Counted from the first letter of the stretch, positions 8,164-17,287 are shown. The stretch is 64,000 nt of DNA from Haloimpatiens sp042688525 (GCF_042688525.2 NZ_JBHWAB010000001.1:248001-312000); one strand, 5' to 3'. Program-made: numbers and translations. The notes: generated by a model from the letters alone, not told the origin.

Positions 8164-9528
8164 ATGGCAAAAGGTAGAATACAAATTAAAGTTTATCAAG
8201 GAGAGTCGTATGTTCCTATTCAAGGAGCTAAAGTTACTGTAGAACAGAGAGTTGAAGCGAGTAATAGACAAATAGAACAAACTGTAAATACTAATTTTTC
8301 TGGATTAACAAATGAGATAGAGCTTAATGCACCATCTATAGATAATTCAATGAAGCCCTCAGATAAACTACCTTATAGCTTTAGTAATTTAAAGATAGAG
8401 GCAGAAGGTTTTAGAACATTAGTAATAAAAGGATGTCAGATATATCCTGATACATTAGCAGTACAAGAATGTAAAATGGAAACAACGCAAAGTGCAAGAC
8501 AAAAGGAAGAAGAAATAATAAATGTTGCACCAAATAGATTAGTGGGGAACTATCCACCTAAAATACCAGAAGATCCAAATAAAGAATTACCTAAACCTAC
8601 GGGAGGAGTAGTATTACCAGAACCTGTAGTACCTGGACTTATTGTGGTTCATGCGGGAAGTCCAGAAGATCCTTCAGCTCCTAATTATACTGTAAGGTAT
8701 AAAGATTATGTAAAAAATGTAGCTTCATCAGAAATATTTGCCACATGGCCTGAAAGTACTATTAGAGCTAACGTTTATTGTATAATTTCTTTTACATTAA
8801 ATAGAATATATACTGAATGGTATAGAGGAAAGGGAAAAAATTTTGATATAACTAGTTCTACAGCTTTTGATCATGCATTTTCATATGGAAGAAATATATA
8901 TTCAAATATAAGCAGGATAGTGGATAGTATATTTTCTACTTATCTTAGAAGACCTGCAAGAAAACAGCCGTTATTAACTCAATATTGTGATGGAGTAAAA
9001 GTTAAGTGTCCAGGTTGGCTTACTCAATGGGGAAGTAAATATTTAGGAGATAAAGGTGAGGTCCCATATGAAATATTAACTAATTTTTATGGACCTAACT
9101 TAGAGTTTAAAACAGCTAAACAAGTAAAAGGAATTCCTATGTCTTTTCCAGGATATGCTTTGAGATTAGGCTCAAGTGGTATGCCAGTTAGAACAGTTCA
9201 AAAATATTTAAATAGGATTTCAGAGAACTATCCAGCTATACCTAAGGTAATTGTAGATGGTTTATACGGAGAAAAAACTAAAGAGTCGGTAAGTACATTT
9301 CAAAAAATATTCGGTTTGCCTGTTAGTGGTATAGTTGATTATTCTACATGGTACAAAATATCAGATATATACGTAGGTGTTACAAAGATAGCAGAATTAC
9401 AACCTCGTGATGAGAATAAAAGAATACTAACCAGAGGAATAAAGACAGAAAAAGGTATTTTTGTTCCGCCTCCACCACATGCAGATATATGGGTTCCTAC
9501 AGTTGAATATCCAAAGGAGAATTTTTAA
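8164..9528 (+). CDS. sleC: SleC-like spore cortex-lytic enzyme, paralog 1
   Basis: A 454-residue protein that should degrade cortex peptidoglycan at germination. The N-terminal 100 residues (GRIQIKVYQGESYVPIQGAK) form a beta-rich pro-domain, followed by a Pro-rich linker. Residues about 175-310 are a SpoIID-like lytic transglycosylase domain with Glu190 in SSEIFATWPE as likely catalytic acid. Residues about 335-400 form a PG_binding_1 domain (LRLGSSGMPVRTVQKYL). This order matches SleC, which Csp proteases activate by removing the pro-domain. It lies 82 bp after cspBA and 110 bp before a paralog. TAGGAG precedes the ATG. Confidence 0.85.
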   Translation: MAKGRIQIKVYQGESYVPIQGAKVTVEQRVEASNRQIEQTVNTNFSGLTNEIELNAPSIDNSMKPSDKLPYSFSNLKIEAEGFRTLVIKGCQIYPDTLAVQECKMETTQSARQKEEEIINVAPNRLVGNYPPKIPEDPNKELPKPTGGVVLPEPVVPGLIVVHAGSPEDPSAPNYTVRYKDYVKNVASSEIFATWPESTIRANVYCIISFTLNRIYTEWYRGKGKNFDITSSTAFDHAFSYGRNIYSNISRIVDSIFSTYLRRPARKQPLLTQYCDGVKVKCPGWLTQWGSKYLGDKGEVPYEILTNFYGPNLEFKTAKQVKGIPMSFPGYALRLGSSGMPVRTVQKYLNRISENYPAIPKVIVDGLYGEKTKESVSTFQKIFGLPVSGIVDYSTWYKISDIYVGVTKIAELQPRDENKRILTRGIKTEKGIFVPPPPHADIWVPTVEYPKENF

Positions 9529-9638
9529 GCATAGTTTAATGTATTGTTTAGATTTAAAAATAGGAGAAGTGTATAATCACTTTTCAAATTAGTATCTCAT
9601 AATATGTAATGAATCATTAATATAAGGAGAATTTATTA

Positions 9639-10928
9639 ATGTTATTAAAAGGAAGACTGCAAGTGCAAGTATTTAAGGGTGATTCATATATACCAATTGA
9701 TAATGCAAAAGTTACAATTATACAAACTGAAATAGAGAATAATATAAAAAAACAACGAGATGCAGTTACTAACAGCTGTGGGTTAACCAATGAATTTGAA
9801 TTAGAATTTTCAAATAAAGAAAATTCTATATATTCTTTTGACGATATTCAATATGGTTTATGTGATATAAAAGTAGAAGCACAGGGATTCTCAACTATGA
9901 CAATAAAAGATTGCAAAATATACTCAGATAATATAGCTTTTCAAGTGTGTAATATGAAAAAAAATATGAATAATAATAGACAAGACAAGAAGAGTTTAAA
10001 ATATACTGAAGAAATAGATAAATTATTATCTTTGAGAAGAGAAGAAATAACAAAATATACTGAACCAGAAATTCCTGAATTTATAGTTGTCCATTATGGT
10101 TTATTAGAAGATGATACTGCTCCTAATTATGTGATTAAATTTAAAGATTATATAAAAAATGTTGCTTGCTGTGAAATATGTCCTAAATGGCCTGAGGAAT
10201 GTATAAAAGCTATTACTTATTGTATAACATCTTTTACATTAAATAGAGTGTATACTAGATGGTATAGGAGAAAAGGAAAACAGTTTGATATAACTAATGA
10301 TGCTGCTCATGATTTGAATTTCAGTTATGGTAGAAATACGTATAAAAATATAGATAAAATTGTAGATGAAACATTTTCAACGTACATTAAATATTTTAAT
10401 AGAAAACAACCTATTTTAGCACAATTTAGTGATAAAATTAGTGATAAATATATTAAGTATTTAGATAAAAAGAAGGCTAAATATTTAGGAGATAATGGTA
10501 AAAATGTGTATGAGATACTTACAAAATTTTATGGAAATGATATAGAGTTTGTGACAGCATCCAAGATTGAAGGTATTTCAAAATCATATCCTGGATATGT
10601 ATTGCAAATTGGCTGTAAATCTAATTGTGTAAGAACAATTCAAAAATATTTAAATAGTATATCATTGATATATCCATCTATTGGTACAAATATTGTTGAG
10701 GGTGTATATGATGATAAGTTAAAAAAACAAGTTTTTAAATTTCAAGAAATATTTAATTTAACTAATAGTGGAAAAGTAGATTATGCAACTTGGTATAAAA
10801 TATCAGAAATTTATAGTGGAGTTAGCGGATCATATAGATTTGAAAAAAATATAGAATTTAGAAAATTCACACCTCCATATATAGGAAGTAAAAACAATGT
10901 TCCTAGTATAGTGTATCCTGAGGATTAA
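9639..10928 (+). CDS. SleC-like spore cortex-lytic enzyme, paralog 2
   Basis: Same architecture as the gene before it: pro-domain (GRLQVQVFKGDSYIPIDNAK), SpoIID-like domain with Glu179 in CCEICPKWPE, and C-terminal PG_binding_1 domain (LQIGCKSNCVRTIQKYL). It is 429 residues and lacks the longer Pro-rich linker of paralog 1. The sequence has diverged strongly and gained several cysteines and lysines, which suggests an old duplication with different cleavage or substrate preference. AAGGAG precedes the ATG. A foldback element and a terminator follow. Confidence 0.8.
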   Translation: MLLKGRLQVQVFKGDSYIPIDNAKVTIIQTEIENNIKKQRDAVTNSCGLTNEFELEFSNKENSIYSFDDIQYGLCDIKVEAQGFSTMTIKDCKIYSDNIAFQVCNMKKNMNNNRQDKKSLKYTEEIDKLLSLRREEITKYTEPEIPEFIVVHYGLLEDDTAPNYVIKFKDYIKNVACCEICPKWPEECIKAITYCITSFTLNRVYTRWYRRKGKQFDITNDAAHDLNFSYGRNTYKNIDKIVDETFSTYIKYFNRKQPILAQFSDKISDKYIKYLDKKKAKYLGDNGKNVYEILTKFYGNDIEFVTASKIEGISKSYPGYVLQIGCKSNCVRTIQKYLNSISLIYPSIGTNIVEGVYDDKLKKQVFKFQEIFNLTNSGKVDYATWYKISEIYSGVSGSYRFEKNIEFRKFTPPYIGSKNNVPSIVYPED

Positions 10929-10948
10929 ATAAATTTGATAATAAATAA

Positions 10949-10991
10949 CTCAACTTTCGTAGGTGAAAAACAGCCGCTACGGAAAAGTTGA
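10949..10991. repeat. Foldback MITE-like element, copy 3 (43-bp minimal form)
   Basis: Only the outer left arm CTCAACTTTCGTAGGTG, a short inner part ending GCCGCTACGG and the right tip AAAGTTGA remain. It is flanked by a perfect 8-bp direct repeat ATAAATAA (10941-10948 and 10992-10999). Most of the palindrome has been deleted. Confidence 0.75.
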
Positions 10992-10999
10992 ATAAATAA

Positions 11000-11046
11000 G
11001 CTTTTAAGTTTCAGGTGATGTTTAATTTATCTGAAACTTATTTATT
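11000..11046 (+). terminator. Terminator of the csp/sleC locus
   Basis: TAAGTTTCAGGT pairs with TATCTGAAACTTA (one mismatch) and is followed by TTTATTTAAATTTT. Confidence 0.6.
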
Positions 11047-11070
11047 TAAATTTTATAGTTAATAAAACTA

Positions 11071-11127
11071 AAATTAAAATAAGGTATTTTAATTAAAATA
11101 AGGTATATTAATTAAAATAAATTAATA
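11071..11127. repeat. Three tandem copies of a 19-bp AT-rich unit
   Basis: The unit ATTAAAATAAGGTATTTTA begins at 11071 and 11090, with a third, degenerate copy at 11109. It lies in the 358-bp gap between the second sleC gene and glpP. Apart from foldback copy 3 and a terminator, I see nothing else in this gap. Confidence 0.6.
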
Positions 11128-11286
11128 TTATATAAATAAGAAGTAAAAAATATGGTAAAATAAAAATAAGTATAAGCAAAATAAATTAAAGATAATTTAT
11201 TAAATTGATAATTTATAAACAATATTAGCAAGAAATAAATTACACATTAGCTCAAGTAATATACTGTAGAATATAAAACGTAATGG

Positions 11287-11868
11287 ATGGGAGTGGAGTA
11301 CTTGAAAAGTGAGTTTTATAGCAGGATACAAGAGAATCCAATAATAGCAGCAGTGAATGATTTATCTAAATTAGATAAAGCAATAGAATCTCCATGTGAG
11401 ATAATTTTTCTTTTGCAAGGAAGTATAATTAATTTAGAACATGTAGTACATAAAGTTAAATCTTCTGGGAAAATGGTGTTTGTTCATTTGGATTTAATGG
11501 ACGGGTTATCAAGAGATGTATTTGCATTAAAATACATTCATGAAAAGATAAAACCTGATGGTATAATAAGTACAAAACCTAATTTAATAAGAGCAGCTAA
11601 AGATATGCATATATTTACTATTAAGAGATTGTTTATTTTAGATAGTTTATCATTACAAAGTGGTATGAATACTGTAAATAATGTAAGACCAGATGCTTTA
11701 GAAATATTACCAGGAGTAATGAATAAGATTACTAAAAGATTAAGAAAACAACTTAATGTTCCTATAATAACAGGAGGATTAATATGTGACAAAGAAGATG
11801 TAATAGAAAGTCTTAAAGCAGGTGCTATGGCAGTATCCACTAGTAATGAGCAAGTGTGGTATATGTAG
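11287..11868 (+). CDS. glpP: Glycerol-3-phosphate-responsive antiterminator GlpP
   Basis: GlpP binds leader RNA of glycerol genes when glycerol-3-phosphate is present and lets transcription read through a terminator. The 193-residue TIM-barrel-like protein keeps the family segments VHLDLMDGLSRD, KPDGIISTKPNLI, LEILPGVM, PIITGGLI and AVSTSNEQVW. The start is uncertain: ATG 11287 gives the longest frame, while GTG 11293 or TTG 11302 sit closer behind GGGAGTGGAG. The target is probably the leader terminator just downstream at 12007-12059, ahead of the dehydrogenase operon. Confidence 0.92.
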   Translation: MGVEYLKSEFYSRIQENPIIAAVNDLSKLDKAIESPCEIIFLLQGSIINLEHVVHKVKSSGKMVFVHLDLMDGLSRDVFALKYIHEKIKPDGIISTKPNLIRAAKDMHIFTIKRLFILDSLSLQSGMNTVNNVRPDALEILPGVMNKITKRLRKQLNVPIITGGLICDKEDVIESLKAGAMAVSTSNEQVWYM

Positions 11869-11938
11869 TACAATATATTTAGAAAATTCGTACAAATGAA
11901 TTAAATACAGATTGTGAAAAGGTTAACATGGAAAAGCG

Positions 11939-11968
11939 TTGACAATAATAATATCCATGCATTATAAT
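11939..11968 (+). promoter_or_regulatory. Promoter of the glycerol-3-phosphate dehydrogenase operon
   Basis: TTGACA (11939-11944), an 18-bp spacer and TATAAT (11963-11968) match both sigma-A consensus boxes. Transcription would begin around 11975, giving a leader of about 105 nt that contains the terminator at 12007-12059. Confidence 0.8.
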
Positions 11969-12006
11969 TTAAGTATAAAAATAAATATTCGGCATGAGTA
12001 TGAGAG

Positions 12007-12059
12007 AAAAAGCCGCAATTTATAAAGGGAGATCCCCTTTATAAGTTGGGGCTTTTTTG
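12007..12059 (+). terminator. Leader terminator, probable GlpP antitermination target
   Basis: A strong stem pairs AAAAAGCCGCAATTTATAAAGGG with CCCCTTTATAAGTTGGGGCTTTTT across a short loop, ending in a T run, between promoter and first gene. The upstream leader segment CGGCATGAGTATGAGAG may form part of the antiterminator. The position matches the glpD leader of Bacillus, and glpP is the gene directly upstream. The GlpP link is inference from this context. Confidence 0.75.
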
Positions 12060-12081
12060 TTTAAATTAAGGAGGGTAAATA

Positions 12082-13515
12082 ATGTTTGATATAACTATTA
12101 TTGGAGCTGGAGTTATAGGATGTAGCATCGCACGAGAATTATCAAAATATAATTTAAAAACTTGCGTATTAGAAAAAGGTTCAGATGTAGCAGTTGGAAC
12201 AACGAAAGCTAATAGTGCAATTGTACATGCTGGACATGATGCTAAACCAGGAACATTAAAAGGTAAATTAAATGCAAAAGGAAACGCAATGTTTGATAAA
12301 TTATCAAAAGAATTAGATTTCCCTTTTAAAAGAAATGGTTCGTTAGTATTATGTTTTGACGAGAATGATTTGGGTAAGTTAGAAGCACTTAAAGAAAGAG
12401 GAAAAGATAATGGAATACAAGGACTTGAAGTATTAAATAGAGAACAAATTAAAAAAATAGAACCTAACATAGGAGAAAAAGTAGTAGCAGCGTTACATGC
12501 TCCCACAGGTGGTATTGTTTGTCCTTATGAAATGACAATTGCTCTTGCTGAAAATGCATATACAAATGGAGTAGAGTTTGAGTTTAACAATGAAGTTAAA
12601 AATATCAGAAAAGAAAATGATAAATTTATTATAGAGACTAATGAAGGAAACATAGAAAGTAAGCTCGTTATAAATGCATGTGGAGTTCATGCAGATGAAA
12701 TAAATAATATGATTAGTAAAAATAAGATAAGTATAATACCAAGAAAAGGAGAATATTGTTTATTTGATAAAACTGCTGGAAAAATGGTTTCAAAAACATT
12801 ATTTCAATTACCAACTAAAATGGGAAAAGGTGTATTAATTACACCAACAGTAGACGGAAATTTACTTCTTGGTCCTAATGCAGTAGATCAAGAAGATAAA
12901 GATGATATAACAACTACTCAAGAAGGATTAAGTGATATATTAGATAAAGCTAAGATAACTATAAATCAAATTCCTATGAGACAGGTTATTACATCTTTTG
13001 CAGGACTTAGAGCACATAGTACAAAAAATGATTTCATAATCGGAGAAGCAGAAGACGTAGAAAACTTTATAAATGTTGCTGGAATTGAATCACCTGGACT
13101 TTCAAGTGCACCAGCTATAGCAGAAATGGTTGAAAATATAGTTTTAGACAAAATATCACCAGAAAAAAATGAAAAATTTAATCCTATAAGAAAAGGAATT
13201 CCTAAATTTAGAGAAATGACCAATGAGGACAGAAAAGCTCTTATAGCTAAAGAACCATTATATGGCAAAATAATTTGCAGGTGTGAAACTGTAACAGAAG
13301 GTGAAATAGTTAATTCTATAAGAAGACCTCTTGGAGCAACAGATTTAGACGGAGTTAAGAGAAGAACAAGAGCAGGAATGGGAAGATGTCAATCTGGATT
13401 TTGTTCTACAAAAATAGTTGATATATTAGCAAGAGAGTTAAATGTATCAAGATTAGAAGTTACTAAATTTGGAGGAGAATCTAAATTATTAGTAGGAAAA
13501 AACAAAGAAATTTAG
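12082..13515 (+). CDS. FAD-dependent glycerol-3-phosphate dehydrogenase-type oxidoreductase with a BFD-like domain
   Basis: A 477-residue protein. The N-terminal FAD fold has GAGVIGCSIARELS (residues 7-20), followed by a DAO/GlpA-type substrate domain. The C-terminus (residues about 395-460) is a BFD-like iron-sulfur domain with Cys399, Cys401, Cys436 and Cys441. With the next two genes it forms the three-gene cluster that many Firmicutes carry in place of GlpABC. It likely oxidises glycerol-3-phosphate to dihydroxyacetone phosphate and passes electrons to the partner flavoprotein. GGAGGG precedes the ATG. The glp context supports the substrate, but other 2-hydroxyacids cannot be excluded. 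Confidence 0.88.
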   Translation: MFDITIIGAGVIGCSIARELSKYNLKTCVLEKGSDVAVGTTKANSAIVHAGHDAKPGTLKGKLNAKGNAMFDKLSKELDFPFKRNGSLVLCFDENDLGKLEALKERGKDNGIQGLEVLNREQIKKIEPNIGEKVVAALHAPTGGIVCPYEMTIALAENAYTNGVEFEFNNEVKNIRKENDKFIIETNEGNIESKLVINACGVHADEINNMISKNKISIIPRKGEYCLFDKTAGKMVSKTLFQLPTKMGKGVLITPTVDGNLLLGPNAVDQEDKDDITTTQEGLSDILDKAKITINQIPMRQVITSFAGLRAHSTKNDFIIGEAEDVENFINVAGIESPGLSSAPAIAEMVENIVLDKISPEKNEKFNPIRKGIPKFREMTNEDRKALIAKEPLYGKIICRCETVTEGEIVNSIRRPLGATDLDGVKRRTRAGMGRCQSGFCSTKIVDILARELNVSRLEVTKFGGESKLLVGKNKEI

Positions 13516-13577
13516 TTAATGATTAATGGGTAGAGAATCTAGGATAAATAATATAACAAGGTTTGGAGGATTTGGCT

Positions 13578-14837
13578 ATGAAACAGTATGATATTGTTAT
13601 AATCGGTGGTGGACCAGCTGGACTTGCTGCAGCAGTTGCAGCAAAAGAAGAAGGCATTGATAATTTACTAATACTAGAAAGAGATACTGAGTTAGGAGGT
13701 ATACTTAATCAATGTATTCATAATGGATTTGGACTACACACATTTAAAGAAGAACTTACAGGACCTGAGTATGCTCAAAGATTTATAGATAAAACTGAAG
13801 AATTAAAAATACCATATAAGTTAAATACAATGGTAATTGACATAAATGAAAATAAAGTAATAACAGCAGTTAATGAAGAAGATGGAATAATTGAAATAAA
13901 TGCAAAGGCAATAATTCTTGCTATGGGATGTAGAGAAAGACCTAGAGGAGCAATAAATATTCCAGGGGGTAGATGTTCAGGAATATATTCTGCAGGAACA
14001 GCACAAAAGTTTGTTAATATAGAAGGATTTATGCCTGGAAAAGAAGTTGTTATATTAGGTTCTGGAGATATAGGACTTATAATGGCAAGAAGAATGACTC
14101 TTGAAGGAGCTAAAGTTAAAGCTGTAGTTGAACTTATGCCATATTCAGGGGGTCTTAAGAGAAATATAGTTCAATGTTTAGATGATTTTGATATTCCACT
14201 AAAACTTTCTCATACAGTAACTAATATAAAGGGAAAAAATAGAGTAGAAGGAGTTACAATAGCTAAAGTTGATGAGAATAGAAGACCTATAAAGGGAAGT
14301 GAACAGTATATTCCTTGTGACACATTACTTCTATCAGTAGGACTTATTCCTGAAAATGAATTGTCAACAAAAGCTAATGTAGATTTATCACCGGTAACAG
14401 GAGGTCCACAAGTTAATGAAAGCTTACAAACTAATATAGAAGGAGTTTTTGCTTGTGGAAATGTTCTTCATGTACATGACTTAGTTGATAATGTAACAAC
14501 AGAAAGTATTAATGCTGGTAAGAGTGCTGCTAATTATGTAAAAGGTAAGCAATTTGCAAATGGAGGAATAGAAGTAGTAGCTACTGATGGAGCAAGATAT
14601 ACAGTGCCAAGATATATAAATATTAATAACATTGATAAGCTTATAGATGTAAGATTTAGAGTAGGAGATGTGTATAAAGATAGTTATATATCAGTTTATT
14701 TTGATGATGTAAGAGAAATTCACAGAAAGAAGAGAATACTTACTCCAGGAGAAATGGAAACAGTAAAACTTACTAGAGAGATGTTTGAAAAATATCCTGA
14801 GTGTAAGAAAATTACTGTAAAAGTGGAAGGAGAGTAA
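13578..14837 (+). CDS. NAD(P)/FAD-dependent oxidoreductase, partner of the dehydrogenase
   Basis: A pyridine nucleotide-disulfide-type flavoprotein of 420 residues. It has an N-terminal FAD site IVIIGGGPAGLAAA, a second nucleotide-binding motif VVILGSGDIGLIMARRM near residue 160, and the FAD-closing motif GVFACGNVLHVHD. It probably moves electrons from the upstream dehydrogenase to NAD or another acceptor. The longest frame opens at a TTG inside the ribosome binding site TTGGAGGA; the ATG at 13578 is the better start. It is 62 bp after the previous gene and 4 bp before the next. Confidence 0.88.
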   Translation: MKQYDIVIIGGGPAGLAAAVAAKEEGIDNLLILERDTELGGILNQCIHNGFGLHTFKEELTGPEYAQRFIDKTEELKIPYKLNTMVIDINENKVITAVNEEDGIIEINAKAIILAMGCRERPRGAINIPGGRCSGIYSAGTAQKFVNIEGFMPGKEVVILGSGDIGLIMARRMTLEGAKVKAVVELMPYSGGLKRNIVQCLDDFDIPLKLSHTVTNIKGKNRVEGVTIAKVDENRRPIKGSEQYIPCDTLLLSVGLIPENELSTKANVDLSPVTGGPQVNESLQTNIEGVFACGNVLHVHDLVDNVTTESINAGKSAANYVKGKQFANGGIEVVATDGARYTVPRYININNIDKLIDVRFRVGDVYKDSYISVYFDDVREIHRKKRILTPGEMETVKLTREMFEKYPECKKITVKVEGE

Positions 14838-14841
14838 TGAT

Positions 14842-15210
14842 ATGAGCAGCATAAGGGAATTAACATGTATAGGATGTCCTATGGGATGTGCTTTAGAAGT
14901 AACAATAGAAAATGGAAAAGTATTGGGAGTTAAAGGTAACACTTGTCCTAGAGGTAAGACTTATGCAGAAAAAGAATGTACAAATCCAACTAGAATAGTT
15001 ACATCTTCAGTAAAAATACAAGGCGGACAAATAGATGCAGTTTGTGTTAAAACAGAAAATGATATACCAAAAGATAAGATTTTTGAATGTGTTAATGAAT
15101 TGAAAAATATTATAGTAAAAGCACCAGTAAAAATTGGTGATATAATATTAGAAAATGCAGCTGGAACAGGAGTTAATGTTATAGCAACAAAATGTGTTAA
15201 AGAGAAGTAA
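14842..15210 (+). CDS. DUF1667 family small Cys-rich protein
   Basis: A 122-residue protein with a CIGCPMGC motif (Cys9, Cys12, Cys16) and Cys35 in GNTCPRG, likely ligands of an iron-sulfur cluster. It matches DUF1667, the usual third member of this glycerol-3-phosphate dehydrogenase cluster, and may act as the electron-transfer subunit. The ATG lies 4 bp after the stop of the previous gene, with GGAAGGAGAG as ribosome binding site, so translation is probably coupled. Confidence 0.88.
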   Translation: MSSIRELTCIGCPMGCALEVTIENGKVLGVKGNTCPRGKTYAEKECTNPTRIVTSSVKIQGGQIDAVCVKTENDIPKDKIFECVNELKNIIVKAPVKIGDIILENAAGTGVNVIATKCVKEK

Positions 15211-15224
15211 AAAATAGAATATAG

Positions 15225-15270
15225 AAAGGTAGAACCACTATTTAAAATTAATTAAAGGTTCTACCTGCTT
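15225..15270 (+). terminator. Hairpin ending the dehydrogenase operon
   Basis: The perfect 10-bp stem AGGTAGAACC / GGTTCTACCT has a 20-base loop. The T run behind it is weak, so termination may be partial. Confidence 0.55.
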
Positions 15271-15399
15271 ATTCATATTTATATAATATATAAAGAAATT
15301 TTTTTAGACTAAAAATACTGAAAATTTAAAAAAATGACATTTTTTTAACAATGTATTCACATTTTGCAGTTGCTTTTTAAATATAATTCTAGATATTTC

Positions 15400-15415
15400 T
15401 TGAAAACGTTTTAAA
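15400..15415 (+). promoter_or_regulatory. Possible CcpA cre site upstream of glpK
   Basis: TGAAAACGTTTTAA (15401-15414) is close to the catabolite-response consensus TGWAANCGNTNWCA and is palindromic. A -10-like TATAAT lies just upstream at 15382-15387, so CcpA bound here would block elongation. That would fit glucose repression of glycerol kinase. No matching -35 box is obvious. Confidence 0.5.
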
Positions 15416-15467
15416 TAAAACTTAAAATATAGATAATACAATCTTTAATTATAAGGAGGAGTATGAA

Positions 15468-16964
15468 ATGGAAAAATTAGTAATGGCATTAGATCAAGGA
15501 ACAACAAGCTCAAGGTGTATTTTATTTAACAAACACGGCGAAATAGTAAGCATGGCTCAAAAAGAATTTAAGCAGATATATCCTAAATCAGGTTGGGTAG
15601 AACACAATCCAACAGAAATATGGGCAACTCAATTTAGTGTTGCTACTGAAGCTATGATTAAGGGCAACGTTTCAGCAAGTGATATAGAAGCTATAGGAAT
15701 AACTAATCAAAGAGAAACAACAGTTGTGTGGGATAAAAGAACAGGTCTTCCAGTTTATAATGCGATTGTATGGCAGTGTAGAAGAACAGCTGATATATGT
15801 GATGAATTAAGAGAAAAGGGTATGGAGAAAACAATAAAAGAAAAGACAGGACTTGTTTTAGATGCATATTTTTCTGGAACAAAGATAAAATGGATACTTG
15901 ATAATGTACCAGGGGCAAGAAAAGAAGCAGAGAGAGGAAATTTATTGTTTGGTAATATTGATTCATGGTTAATATGGAATTTAACAAAAGGAAAAGTACA
16001 TGTTACAGATTATACAAATGCTTCAAGAACAATGTTATTTAATATACATGATCTAAAATGGGATGATGAAATGCTAGAAGCGTTAAATATTCCAAAATCA
16101 ATGTTACCAGAAGTTAAACCATCAAGTCATGTATACGGAAATACTGATGAGGTATTATTTGGAGTATCTATTCCAATAGCAGGAGTTGCAGGAGATCAAC
16201 AAGCAGCTTTGTTTGGACAAACTTGTTATGAAGCAGGTACAGCTAAAAATACTTACGGAACAGGATGTTTTATGTTAATGAATACAGGAGAAAAAGCAGT
16301 TGCTTCTAAAAATGGACTATTAACAACAATTGCCTGGGGAGTAGATGGAAAAGTTGAATATGCTTTAGAAGGAAGTGTATTTATGGCAGGAGCATCTATT
16401 CAGTGGTTAAGAGATGAAATGAGAATGTTAAAAAATGCTGCTGACTCAGAAGAATATGCTACAGCAGTAGAGGATACAGATGGAGTTTATTTAGTTCCTG
16501 CATTTGTAGGTCTTGGAGCTCCTTATTGGGATCCATATGCTAGAGGTACAGTAGTAGGACTTACAAGAGGAACTAAAAAAGAACATTTCATAAGAGCTAC
16601 ATTAGAATCTTTAGCATATCAAACATATGATATTTTAAAAGCAATGCAGGATGATTCAGGAATTACACTTAAAGCACTAAAAGTAGATGGTGGAGCATGC
16701 GCAAATAATTTCTTAATGCAATTCCAATCAGATATATTGGATGTTAATGTTGAAAGACCAAAAGTTATAGAAACAACTGCATTAGGAGCAGCATATCTTG
16801 CTGGACTTGCAACAGGATATTGGAAAGATAAGAGTGATATAGCAAGAAATTGGGCAATTTCAAAAACATTTAATCCAGTTATGCAAGAAGAACAAAGGGA
16901 AAATTTATTAGAAGGTTGGCATAATGCAGTTAGAAGATCTATGGGATGGGCTAAAGAAAATTAA
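15468..16964 (+). CDS. glpK: Glycerol kinase
   Basis: Phosphorylates glycerol to glycerol-3-phosphate in the cytoplasm, feeding the dehydrogenase operon and producing the GlpP inducer. The 498-residue FGGY-family protein starts with the phosphate loop LDQGTTSSRCILF. It has WQCRRT, GVAGDQQAALFGQT and the C-terminal KVDGGACANNFLMQFQSDI. Length and motifs are those of typical bacterial GlpK. AAGGAGGAG precedes the ATG. Foldback copy 4 separates it from glpF, so the two may be transcribed apart. Confidence 0.97.
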   Translation: MEKLVMALDQGTTSSRCILFNKHGEIVSMAQKEFKQIYPKSGWVEHNPTEIWATQFSVATEAMIKGNVSASDIEAIGITNQRETTVVWDKRTGLPVYNAIVWQCRRTADICDELREKGMEKTIKEKTGLVLDAYFSGTKIKWILDNVPGARKEAERGNLLFGNIDSWLIWNLTKGKVHVTDYTNASRTMLFNIHDLKWDDEMLEALNIPKSMLPEVKPSSHVYGNTDEVLFGVSIPIAGVAGDQQAALFGQTCYEAGTAKNTYGTGCFMLMNTGEKAVASKNGLLTTIAWGVDGKVEYALEGSVFMAGASIQWLRDEMRMLKNAADSEEYATAVEDTDGVYLVPAFVGLGAPYWDPYARGTVVGLTRGTKKEHFIRATLESLAYQTYDILKAMQDDSGITLKALKVDGGACANNFLMQFQSDILDVNVERPKVIETTALGAAYLAGLATGYWKDKSDIARNWAISKTFNPVMQEEQRENLLEGWHNAVRRSMGWAKEN

Positions 16965-16974
16965 TATTTATTAG

Positions 16975-17230
16975 CTCAACTTTCGCAGGTGAAAAATAGC
17001 CGCTGCGGGAAATGATATCTTGCTCAGAAACCTTTCACTTCAGTAACAAGTTCTAAGCTTTACTCATATTGAAAAAAGATTTTTTAATTAATATTCCGTA
17101 GGAATCAGTAATTTAAAAATAACTTTTTTCAAATTCGTAAAGCTAATAACTTGTAAACTTTTTTCAAATGTTTCTTACGCAATATATCATTTCCCTTCGC
17201 TAGACAGTATTTTTTTACTGTGAAAGTTGA
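16975..17230. repeat. Foldback MITE-like element, copy 4 (long tip)
   Basis: A complete copy of about 256 bp, from CTCAACTTTCGCAG to CTGTGAAAGTTGA. The hairpin tip carries the extra palindrome with ATTCCGTAGGAAT. The flanks are an imperfect direct repeat, TTTATTAG (left) and ATCATTAG (right). It fills most of the 323-bp gap between glpK and glpF and could act as an RNA processing or stability element between them. Confidence 0.75.
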
Positions 17231-17287
17231 ATCATTAGCTAAAGAAAAATAATATTTGAGGGATGATTATGGAAAGGGGTAAATAAA

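Noticed and set aside
11975..12059. Leader before the dehydrogenase operon as a metabolite riboswitch
   Set aside because: No known aptamer pattern is visible, and the adjacent glpP gives a simpler protein-dependent explanation.
12066..12506. Minus-strand frame of 146 codons opposite the dehydrogenase gene
   Set aside because: It is antisense to a conserved FAD-binding domain and has no ribosome binding site or family features.
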